Assembly (NCBI GenBank): GCA_002349525.1
Contig: DEDL01000028.1
Coordinates: forward strand, 47,044-76,776
DNA from: Lachnoclostridium sp. UBA2905
GTDB lineage: Bacteria > Bacillota > Clostridia > Lachnospirales > Lachnospiraceae
Reading direction: 5' to 3'
Length of the DNA: 29,733 nucleotides
The stretch's first letter is position 1; every line of letters begins with the position of its first letter. A program made the position numbers and the translations under genes. Of the stretch, positions 8,998 through 16,656 are shown piece by piece. A model generated the notes under the pieces. The model was not told the DNA's origin, did not search any database, and worked only from the letters and a program-made list of their open reading frames with translations.

Positions 8998-9099
8998 TAA
9001 TCAAATCCTCCTTGTAGCTTCATGTAATTCCTGATACTGTTTATTGTTTAATATTATCATCACATAAGATTATTTCTATTTTAACGTGCAATAGGCTTT

Positions 9100-9128
9100 A
9101 TTGTAACAGAAAAAATCAAATTAATCAA
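9100..9128 (-). promoter_or_regulatory. Sigma-A promoter of the CoA-transferase gene
   Basis: TTGATT (9128-9123), a 17-nt spacer and TACAAT (9105-9100) on the minus strand, about 100 nt before the CoA-transferase start. It lies directly downstream of the 20-nt direct repeat. Confidence 0.6.
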
Positions 9129-9130
9129 AT

Positions 9131-9170
9131 ATCCAAAAACACCACAAAGTATCCAAAAACACCACAAAGT
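9131..9170 (-). repeat. Perfect 20-nt tandem duplication after the terminator
   Basis: Two identical 20-nt copies at 9131-9150 and 9151-9170. On the transcript strand each copy (CTTTGTGGTG followed by a T run) resembles the 3' arm and T tract of the terminator just upstream (CTTTGTGGAGG then T run). The array looks like a duplication of the terminator tail. Confidence 0.85.
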
Positions 9171-9176
9171 ATCGCA

Positions 9177-9211
9177 CAAAAAAACCTCCACAAAGCTTTG
9201 CTCTGTGGAGG
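9177..9211 (-). terminator. Rho-independent terminator of the Big2-CBM9 gene
   Basis: Stem CCTCCACA (9185-9192) pairs with TGTGGAGG (9204-9211), with three more base pairs near the loop. On the minus strand the hairpin is followed by a run of T (9184-9177). It lies about 65 nt after the stop of the secreted protein gene. Confidence 0.9.
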
Positions 9212-9274
9212 CTCTCATATATAGACTTTAGGTTGTCTATGACAAGTTTAAATTAAGCTTCCTGATCTGGATTA

Positions 9275-11068
9275 TCAACGCCTGGAATCTGTCTCACCCG
9301 GTTCTGGAACAATTGGCTCACCTGGTACATCAGGTGTGTCCGGATTCTCCGGTGTGTCTGGATTAACAGCTTCATGCTCAACAAGATCTACTGCTCCGAA
9401 GTTTGCACTTGTGTTATTCCAGTAAACCTTTGCTTCATCTGTAGCTGTAAGATAAAGTTCATTGTATCTTACCCCACCTTTACAATCCTGAACGATAAGG
9501 TCAAGACCGATCTTCTCTCCGCCTGCTTTAGGACCAGCAAATGGAATCATACCTTCCATTGTATATCCTGTATCTGTTAATGCATACTTAACAACGATAC
9601 CTGTCTTCTTAGCTCCATCTGTTCCGCCACCCTGAATAGCAGCTGTTGAAGGATCAAGTCCTTCTTTTACTTCAGATTTTGCATCAAGACCTGTTGCACG
9701 GTAATGAAAACCATCCTTGTTAACCTCTCCCCAGTCAGAGCTGTTTGCTCCTTCCTGTTTGCAGCAATCCTCATCGAAGAGAATCTCAAGTCCATCTCGC
9801 TCATAGTTGTTAGCACTAGTATTATCAATACTTGAATCTGTTACATAAACAAAGAAGTAGAAATTGTTATCATCATACATGAATCTTGCAGATGCTGCTG
9901 TATCAGTAGATACAACACCGCCTTCAAGTGAAACCTTTGATACAAAGTTATACTCATTTGCATCAGCCCATCCCTCAGCAATATCATCAATACCATCTAC
10001 TGTAACTTCATTGTTAGTGTAAGCTGCTTTGAAAGATTCCTGTGGATTAACTCTTCCATCCATAAAGAATGTGATTGCCTTAATACTAAGTGATGTATCT
10101 TCACCAAAGTTGAAGAACTTAAGTGCTTTGATATAATCATCCTTCTTGCCGAAGATCTCTTTAGTACCAAATAACAATGTTTCTTCAGTTCCTTCACCCA
10201 TTGTATACTGGTTAAGTTTGATCTCTTCACTCCATCCGGCAGCATCCTGTCCTTTTCCATCGCCTGTCATCTCTGAATCGGCAATGTAAGCATTAACATC
10301 TCCGCCTTCAAGTGAATATGTAACTCGTACATATGGATATTTTTCAATATTTTCTGAAATTAAATCTCCTAAAATGAATCCCTGGATGCCAGGCATTGCA
10401 CTGTCAATTGTACCTGTTTCAGCATTGTATTCAGCTGAACCACCGTTCTCACCTATAATATTAACCTTTGAAAGATCAACTCTCATAGGATTAACAAGCT
10501 GAGGCTCCGGTGTTGGTGTTGCTGATGGCCTTGGACTCCTTGTTACCCTAGGCTTAGTTGTAGCAGTTGGCTTAGCTGACTGCTCTGCGTCAGGTGCTTT
10601 TGTTGGTGCTACTGTCTCAGTTGCTGCTCCTGTTGGTGAAGCAGGTGCTGTTGTTACAGTGCTTCCAGGTGATGGAGCTACAGATGGTGATGCAACTGCT
10701 GTATTATCATCTACAACTCCAACCTTTACAGTACATGTAAGCTTTGTTGTCTTCTTACCAAGCTTATATGCTGCTGTTATCCTGGCAGTACCCTTCTTAA
10801 CAGCCTTAACCTTGGCATAAGCCTTGTTACCCTTTTTAGACTTCTTAGTGATTCTGGCAACACTCTTCTTAGAAGATTTCCATTTTACCTTAGCAGATTT
10901 TTTACCATTCTTAACAGAAATCTTAACTGTTTTGCCAGCTTCCAAATTAACTGACTTTTTGTTGAGTTTAACCTTTTTTGCAGCATCTGCGCTATTACCA
11001 GGTACGCATACTGAAGTTACAGCAAGTACCACAGCAAGAGCTGATGCCATGAGTTTAATTCTTCTCAT
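9275..11068 (-). CDS. Secreted Big2 + CBM9-like carbohydrate-binding protein
   Basis: Predicted extracellular, non-catalytic binding protein of 597 aa. It has a signal peptide (about 1-29), a lysine-rich Big2-type Ig-like domain (about 32-117), and a Thr/Pro/Ala linker (about 120-192). Next come a beta-rich domain of unknown type (about 193-340) and a CBM9/DOMON-like domain (about 345-570) with VDGIDDIAEGWADANE, YDDNNFYFFVYVTD and RDGLEILFDE. A Pro/Asp/Glu tail closes the protein. No catalytic domain is seen, so a role in holding polysaccharide at the cell surface is inference. AGGGAG lies 9 nt before the ATG; a TATAAT box (11107-11102) without a clear -35 may be its promoter. The tail may be shortened by a 1-nt frameshift near 9286: the other frame continues PGVDNPDQEA and then stops. 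Confidence 0.85.
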   Translation of the reverse strand: MRRIKLMASALAVVLAVTSVCVPGNSADAAKKVKLNKKSVNLEAGKTVKISVKNGKKSAKVKWKSSKKSVARITKKSKKGNKAYAKVKAVKKGTARITAAYKLGKKTTKLTCTVKVGVVDDNTAVASPSVAPSPGSTVTTAPASPTGAATETVAPTKAPDAEQSAKPTATTKPRVTRSPRPSATPTPEPQLVNPMRVDLSKVNIIGENGGSAEYNAETGTIDSAMPGIQGFILGDLISENIEKYPYVRVTYSLEGGDVNAYIADSEMTGDGKGQDAAGWSEEIKLNQYTMGEGTEETLLFGTKEIFGKKDDYIKALKFFNFGEDTSLSIKAITFFMDGRVNPQESFKAAYTNNEVTVDGIDDIAEGWADANEYNFVSKVSLEGGVVSTDTAASARFMYDDNNFYFFVYVTDSSIDNTSANNYERDGLEILFDEDCCKQEGANSSDWGEVNKDGFHYRATGLDAKSEVKEGLDPSTAAIQGGGTDGAKKTGIVVKYALTDTGYTMEGMIPFAGPKAGGEKIGLDLIVQDCKGGVRYNELYLTATDEAKVYWNNTSANFGAVDLVEHEAVNPDTPENPDTPDVPGEPIVPEPGETDSRR

Positions 11069-11217
11069 TGTGCAAGTCTCCCTTCATTCGCTTTTTTTAT
11101 GATTATATCACACTATATAAGTTATTCCATATTATAAAGTGTTTTTTTATGATAATTTCTGTATAATATTCTGTTTATCATGTGATTATATGTTCATTTT
11201 GATTTAATAAATGAAAA

Positions 11218-12284
11218 TTACTCCTCAAAAAGCCTTTCAGTTTCATCTCTTAAGAAGTTTTCCAGGGACTTTTCATCTCTGTATCCCCCGTATGGACCAT
11301 CCTGCTCGAACCTCATTTCAAAAGCATCGTCCTCTGTATATGGTTTCCATTCAGGCAATGGGCAATCATTTTAAGGGGATTGTCATGACAGAATTATTCA
11401 TCCTTTGTGGTAGTCATGATCTTTTTCATACGGCCTTTCATATATTCAGAAAACTTATCACGAACATAAACAGCATCTAACTTACGTGCCTCTTCAACTG
11501 ATTCAACTCCCAGATATTCGAAGAAATCCATACCTGACTGTTCTGCATCATCCATTTCCCCTGGCTCTACAATACCTGAATCTTCGCATGGGTCCCATAT
11601 CATGGTGCTCTGAACATTAGCTTTATTAAATAATCCTTCATTGTCCGGGCATGTCATCTGACTTAAAACGCTTCCGCCATCTGCAGACTGTCCTGCAATA
11701 GTAACATTAGAAGGATCTCCACCAAAGGCCTCAATATTTTCATGAACCCATCTAAGACCTGCCTGCTGGTCAAGAGAACCCAAATCAGTTGGTGCCTCAT
11801 GCTGTGAAGCAGTAAGCTCCGGATGATCAAGGAAACCAAAAGCATTAAGACGATAGTTAACTGTTACAACCACAATACCTCTTCTTGCAACTCTCTCACC
11901 ATCAAATTCCATCTCAGCTGTATAGCCCCACTGAAGAGCACCGCCAAAAAAACATACTACTACAGGCAGCTTCTCATCGGCACTTTTTGCCGGAGTCCAT
12001 ACATTAAGACAAAGACAGTCCTCTGACATTGGAATATCAGGATCAACATGCCTTTCCTTGCAATAAATGTCATCACCAAGTCCCGGTGTGTCCTGCATGG
12101 AAATTGGCGCAAATTTGTAACACTCACGCTCACCTTCCCAGTCTTCACATGGCATAGGCTCTTTCCATCTGTTCTCTCCAACCGGTGGTGCAGCAAATGG
12201 AATACCCTTAAATACAGTTATTCCCGGATCCGCTGCCTCAATTCCTTTAACATATCCATTCTTTGTTTTTACAACTCTTAACAT
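11218..12284 (-). pseudogene. Type B carboxylesterase, decayed (internal deletion, altered nucleophile motif)
   Basis: The frame from the ATG at 12284 gives 296 aa clearly of the type B carboxylesterase family (FKGIPFAAPPVGENRW, SEDCLCLNVWTP, FGGDPSNVTIAGQS), then stops at 11394. Intact members are about 500 aa. In a second frame at 11218-11370 the usual family C-terminus is still readable (DCPLPEWKPYTEDDAFEM...). About 200 internal residues are therefore missing, together with the acid and His of the triad. The nucleophile elbow reads GQSADGG where the family has GxSAGG, so GxSxG is lost by what looks like a GGT-to-GAT change. GGGGG about 9 nt before the ATG suggests it was once expressed. 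A functional short protein is unlikely. Confidence 0.85.
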
Positions 12285-12313
12285 TATATAACCCCCAATT
12301 CGTATAATTATTT

Positions 12314-12439
12314 GTTATCTTTTATTTATTATCTGTTATCTATAATCTGTTATCCATTATTTGTAACCTGTTATCTATAACATTTTATCCGTTATCTATA
12401 ACCTGTTATCCGTTACCTGTCATCTGTTATCTATTATGT
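12314..12439 (-). repeat. Heptanucleotide tandem array (18 units) covering the hydA stop codon
   Basis: From 12314 the plus strand divides without any phase slip into 18 heptamers close to gttatct (transcript strand AGATAAC); six are exact. The GTTATC core recurs at 12314, 12335, 12349, 12370, 12391, 12405 and 12426, all multiples of 7 apart. The hydA stop codon (12427-12429) lies inside the unit at 12426-12432, so the array begins within the last codons of hydA and runs down the spacer towards the esterase start. Most units carry TAA or TGA. No hairpin terminator is seen here. Confidence 0.92.
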
Positions 12440-14106
12440 AACAGCTTGTGTTCTTTGCCTTTAAGAATTCCATTGTAAACATTGGTAATAATAGGATTTT
12501 CATTGGAAAGCTTGATAGGCGACTGCTTGTCAACATTGTATATACCATCATATCTTGCCTGTTTGGTGTGATTGCCAATTGGAACAGGCTGTCCGCCACC
12601 GGCAATACATCCTCTTCTGCATGCCATAACCTCAACAAAATCATAATGTACCTGACCGGCTTTAATTCTGTTAAGTAATTCATCAGCATTTTTAAGGCCG
12701 CTTACAACAGCAATCTTAACGTCTTTATCACCAATCTTAACTGTTGCTTCCTTGATTCCATCAAAGCCTCTTATACCTGTAAAGCTTATACTTTCAAGGT
12801 CTTCAACCCTTGTACTGTTAACAAGCCTTCTAAGTACGGCTTCAGTAACTCCACCGGTAACACCAAATATTGCTCCTGCACCTGAAGCAAGACCAAATGG
12901 CATATCAAGAGATTCCTCAGGAACATATGCAAGATTAATTCCCGCCGCTTTTATCATTCTGATAGTCTCTGTTGTGGTAAGAACATAATCTACATCCTGA
13001 CATCCATCTGTAAAATGTTCCTCTCTTGTAATCTCTGCCTTCTTTGCTGTACATGGCATAATTGATACAACCACAGTTTTTCGTTTGTCAACCTCATTAA
13101 GTCTTGCATCTTCTTTTAAAAGGGCACCAAACATCTGCTGTGGTGAACGGCAGGTTGATACATTGTCCTTAAATTCAGGATGCCTGGTTTCAAGGAACTT
13201 AACCCATGCCGGACAGCAGGAAGTAAACAATGGCAGGTTTTTACCTGATTCAAGTCTTTCAAGAAGTTCCCTGGATTCTTCCATAACCGTCAGATCTGCT
13301 CCAAAATTGGTATCATAAACCTCATCAAAACCAACATGATGAAGAGCAGCTACAAGCTTGCCAAGAGAATTCTGTCCCTTAGGAATACCAAATTTGTCAC
13401 CAATTGCCACTCTTACAGCAGGGGCAATCTGGGCAACTACCCTGACCTCAGGATCATTTATAGCCTTCCATACCGGATTAATATCCTGCTTTATGGTAAT
13501 AGCACCTGTTGGACAAAATACCCTGCACTGACCACATCCAACACATTTGGTTTCGCTTATTTTCTTGCCAAATGCAGTTGATATTCTTGTGTCGGCTCCC
13601 CTAAAAGCAAAATTGATAATTCCCATTCCCTGTATCTCATCACAGGTTCTTACACAGTTTCCACATAAAATGCACTTATTTGGATCATAGACAATGCACT
13701 GTGAAGAATCATCCACCGGAAGCTCTTTTCTTGTATTTTGAAATCTGACTGTGTCTACACCCATCTCTACAGCATACTGCTGGAGCTTACAGTCGCCGCT
13801 GGCCTTACAAGTTGTACAGTCACGGCAGTGTGAAGCAAGAAGCAGTTCGATAATCATCTTGCGGTGATGCTGAATTCTTGGCGTATTTGTATATATAACC
13901 ATTCCATCCCTTGGTGTTTCGGAACAGGCTGCAAATATTCTTCCCCTGTCATCCTCCACAACACACATTCTGCATGCACCATATGTAGAAAGTTCTGAGT
14001 GATAGCAGAAGGTTGGAAGATCAATACCAACCTTTCTTATAATGGTAAGGACATTTTTCTCATCAGTAAATGTCACTTTTCTGTTATTGATCGTTATACA
14101 TTTCAT
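12427..14106 (-). CDS. hydA: [FeFe]-hydrogenase catalytic subunit HydA (NAD(H)-linked, group A)
   Basis: H2-forming/H2-oxidising subunit of a cytosolic trimeric hydrogenase, 559 aa. It has an N-terminal [2Fe-2S] ferredoxin domain (Cys 34, 45, 48 and 61), a His-Cys3 [4Fe-4S] site (HCRDCTTCKASGDC, about 93-106), and two [4Fe-4S] motifs (CILCGNCVRTC and CVGCGQCRVFCP, about 145-199). The H-cluster domain shows all three signatures: TSCCPAW (295-301), MPCTAKKAE (350-358) and EVMACRRGCIAGGGQP (492-507). With NuoF- and NuoE-like partners upstream it matches HydABC/HndABCD-type enzymes, which couple NADH and often ferredoxin to H2. Electron bifurcation is likely but not provable from sequence. It is the last gene of the operon, 17 nt after hydB. 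Confidence 0.95.
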   Translation of the reverse strand: MKCITINNRKVTFTDEKNVLTIIRKVGIDLPTFCYHSELSTYGACRMCVVEDDRGRIFAACSETPRDGMVIYTNTPRIQHHRKMIIELLLASHCRDCTTCKASGDCKLQQYAVEMGVDTVRFQNTRKELPVDDSSQCIVYDPNKCILCGNCVRTCDEIQGMGIINFAFRGADTRISTAFGKKISETKCVGCGQCRVFCPTGAITIKQDINPVWKAINDPEVRVVAQIAPAVRVAIGDKFGIPKGQNSLGKLVAALHHVGFDEVYDTNFGADLTVMEESRELLERLESGKNLPLFTSCCPAWVKFLETRHPEFKDNVSTCRSPQQMFGALLKEDARLNEVDKRKTVVVSIMPCTAKKAEITREEHFTDGCQDVDYVLTTTETIRMIKAAGINLAYVPEESLDMPFGLASGAGAIFGVTGGVTEAVLRRLVNSTRVEDLESISFTGIRGFDGIKEATVKIGDKDVKIAVVSGLKNADELLNRIKAGQVHYDFVEVMACRRGCIAGGGQPVPIGNHTKQARYDGIYNVDKQSPIKLSNENPIITNVYNGILKGKEHKLLHNR

Positions 14107-14123
14107 TGATGTTTTGTCCCCCC

Positions 14124-16001
14124 TTACTCTATGTAAATTGCCTTAAATGGACAGCTGCCCTCACAGGCACCACATTTAATACATTTACCTGCATCAATTA
14201 CAAATGGTTCTTTAATCTTGCCGGAAATCGCTCCTACCGGACAATTTCTCTGACACTTTGAGCAACCCTTACAAAGCTCAGGATTAATAACATACTTTCT
14301 AAGTGCCTGGCAATTGCCGGAAGCACATTTTTTATCAACCACATGCTCAAGATATTCATCCCTGAATACCTTTAAGGTACTCATAACAGGCTGTGCCGCA
14401 CTCTTTCCAAGACCGCAAAGGGCAGTCTCAGTAATAGTCTTTGAAAGATCCCAGAGCATGTCAAGATCCTCCGGCTCGCCATTACCTGCAACAATACGCT
14501 CCAAAATCTCAAGCATGCGCTTTGTACCTTCACGACATGGAACACACTTGCCACAGCTCTCATTCTGTGTAAAGTTCATAAAGAATCTGGCAACCTCAAC
14601 CATACAGGTATTCTCATCCATAACAACAAGTCCACCTGAACCAATCATGGCTCCCATTTTCTTAAGAGAATCAAAATCAAGGCTTACCTCAAGATCCTTG
14701 GTTATAAGACAGCCACCTGAAGGACCACCAATCTGAACCGCCTTAAAAGCAGCATCATTTTTAATACCGCCACCAATATCAAATATAACCTCTCTTAAGG
14801 TTGTTCCCATAGGAACCTCAATAAGACCTGTATTCTTAACACTTCCTGTCAAAGCAAATGCCTTGGTTCCAGGGCTGTTTTCCGGTCCGATGCTCTTATA
14901 CCAGTCGGCACCCTTACATATAATCATAGGGACATTGGCGTAGGTCTCAACATTATTAAGAACCGTAGGCTTACCAAATAAGCCCTGTTCAACAGTACGC
15001 GGAGGCTTAACCCTGGGCATACCCCTGTTACCTTCAATAGAAGCAGTAAGGGCACTTCCCTCTCCGCATACAAATGCTCCTGCTCCCCTGTTAATATGCA
15101 ATCTGAAGGAAAATGATGTGCCAAGGATATTATCTCCAAGAAGGCCTCTTTCCTCAGCCTGCTTAATGGCAAGCTTAAGTCTGCTTATGGCAAGCGGATA
15201 TTCTGCACGCACATATATGTATCCCTCGTCAGCTCCCACTGCATAAGCCGCAATCATCATACCCTCAATCATCTTATGAGGGTCACCTTCCATAATACTT
15301 CTGTCCATAAATGCTCCGGGATCTCCCTCATCACCATTACAGACAACATATCTTTTCTTCTCCGCCTGCTTAGCCACCTGGCTCCACTTATAACCGGTTG
15401 TGAAACCACCGCCTCCTCGGCCACGAAGATTAGAGTCTAATACAACCTGGATAACCTCCTGTGGCGTCATGGAAAATAAGGCTTTTTCAAATGCACCATA
15501 TCCACCCTTTGCAATAGCCTCTTCTATATTCTCAGCATCAATACAGCCGCAGTTTTCAAGTACAAGTCTTGTCTGTTTCTTGTAAAATGGAATCTCATTC
15601 TGTAGCTGATAGGCCTGTCCATCACATTGGTAAAGAAGTCTTTCAACAACCTCACCATTCTTAATAGTCTTTTCAAATATTTCCTCGCAGTCGTCTGCAG
15701 AAACCTTTGTATACAAGAGACCTGCGGGTTCAATTCTCATAAGCGGTCCCATTTCACAAAAACCATGGCAGCCACTTTTCTTAACTCCAATCCCGCCATC
15801 GCCATGAGCAATCTCGGCAGCAAACTTAACTTCAATGTCAGGATTGTCTGACACAAGCTGCTGCATTCTATTATATATTAATTCGGAACCACCAGCAAGA
15901 CATCCGGTTCCTGCGCATATAAGTATACGGCATCTGCTGTTATCAAGCGCATTCTTCGCTTCTTCCCTGATGCTATCAAGTTCAGCCCTGTTCTTAATCA
16001 T
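14124..16001 (-). CDS. hydB: NuoF-like hydrogenase subunit HydB (FMN, NADH-binding)
   Basis: Diaphorase subunit that passes electrons between NAD(H) and the Fe-S chain of HydA; 625 aa, the usual HydB length. An N-terminal thioredoxin-like [2Fe-2S] domain (Cys 29, 34, 78, 82) is followed by the NuoF FMN/NADH domain (RGRGGGGFTTGYKW, CNGDEGDPGAFMDR, about 193-234), an SLBB region, a [4Fe-4S] site (CGKCVPC at 483-489 with Cys 529), and a C-terminal two-[4Fe-4S] ferredoxin domain (CKGCSKCQRNCP and CIKCGACEGSCP). The start lies 4 nt after the hydC stop, so translation is probably coupled. Confidence 0.95.
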   Translation of the reverse strand: MIKNRAELDSIREEAKNALDNSRCRILICAGTGCLAGGSELIYNRMQQLVSDNPDIEVKFAAEIAHGDGGIGVKKSGCHGFCEMGPLMRIEPAGLLYTKVSADDCEEIFEKTIKNGEVVERLLYQCDGQAYQLQNEIPFYKKQTRLVLENCGCIDAENIEEAIAKGGYGAFEKALFSMTPQEVIQVVLDSNLRGRGGGGFTTGYKWSQVAKQAEKKRYVVCNGDEGDPGAFMDRSIMEGDPHKMIEGMMIAAYAVGADEGYIYVRAEYPLAISRLKLAIKQAEERGLLGDNILGTSFSFRLHINRGAGAFVCGEGSALTASIEGNRGMPRVKPPRTVEQGLFGKPTVLNNVETYANVPMIICKGADWYKSIGPENSPGTKAFALTGSVKNTGLIEVPMGTTLREVIFDIGGGIKNDAAFKAVQIGGPSGGCLITKDLEVSLDFDSLKKMGAMIGSGGLVVMDENTCMVEVARFFMNFTQNESCGKCVPCREGTKRMLEILERIVAGNGEPEDLDMLWDLSKTITETALCGLGKSAAQPVMSTLKVFRDEYLEHVVDKKCASGNCQALRKYVINPELCKGCSKCQRNCPVGAISGKIKEPFVIDAGKCIKCGACEGSCPFKAIYIE

Positions 16002-16005
16002 TGTG

Positions 16006-16482
16006 CTATTCCCCTTCTTTCAATTCTTTAATAAGCTCTGTTGCCTTGTCAGGTGTCATGGCTTTATAAACCTTATCATTCACCGTGAGAACCGGCGCCA
16101 GTCCACATGCTCCAAGGCATGATACAGTTTCTATTGTGAATAGCATATCATCTGTAGTCTGCTTTTCCCTGGACAATCCAAGATCACTGTAAAGACGTTC
16201 AAGAATAGGTACTGACTTACGCACATGACAGGCAGTTCCGTCACATACCTTAATAACATATTTACCCTTAGGTTCAAAAGAAAAATTCTCATAAAAGGTT
16301 GCAACACTGTAGGCCTTGGCTTCTGATATTCCAAGTCTCTTTGCAACATATAGTAAAAGTTCAGGCGGAAGGTATCTGTACTCCGCCTGAATATCCTGAA
16401 TAACAGGAATAAGGGATGAGGCATCAACACCATATGTGTTGATTATCTCATCAGTCTTGCTATAAAAACTCTGATCTAACAT
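16006..16482 (-). CDS. hydC: NuoE-like hydrogenase subunit HydC ([2Fe-2S] thioredoxin-like)
   Basis: Small electron-transfer subunit, 158 aa, of the trimeric hydrogenase. The N-terminal helical half (about 1-70) and C-terminal thioredoxin-like half are as in NuoE/HndA. The [2Fe-2S] ligands are Cys-80 and Cys-85 (VCDGTACH) and Cys-122 and Cys-126 (SCLGACGLAP). It is the first of the hydC-hydB-hydA run. GAGAGGG lies about 7 nt before the ATG. Upstream is a 13-nt repeat array with no strong promoter, so it may be transcribed together with the EAL gene. Confidence 0.95.
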   Translation of the reverse strand: MLDQSFYSKTDEIINTYGVDASSLIPVIQDIQAEYRYLPPELLLYVAKRLGISEAKAYSVATFYENFSFEPKGKYVIKVCDGTACHVRKSVPILERLYSDLGLSREKQTTDDMLFTIETVSCLGACGLAPVLTVNDKVYKAMTPDKATELIKELKEGE

Positions 16483-16501
16483 AACTTAACCCTCTCTATT
16501 T

Positions 16502-16656
16502 GTTCACTCAATTTATTATCCCAATTTGCTCACGCTTTTGCTCACCTGATTCGCTCACGCTAATTGCTCACTCAAATCGCTCACGCTTATTGTTCACTTT
16601 TATTGCTAACGCCTATTGCTCACTCAAATCGCTCACGCTTATTGCTTATCCTTTTT
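16502..16656 (-). repeat. 13-nt tandem array (12 units) covering the stop codon of the EAL gene
   Basis: Units close to gctcacgcttatt start at 16502, 16515, 16528, 16540, 16553, 16566, 16579, 16592, 16605, 16618, 16631 and 16644; only one step is 12 nt. Some neighbouring units alternate between two variants (gctcactcaaatc and gctcacgcttatt), which suggests a later 26-nt or larger duplication. The EAL gene stop (16639-16641) sits inside the unit at 16631, so the array overlaps the coding end and fills the spacer up to the hydC ribosome binding site. Confidence 0.92.

Noticed and set aside
16502..16656. CRISPR-like look of the regular array
   Set aside because: Units are directly adjacent with no unique spacers, only 13 nt long, and no cas genes are present.
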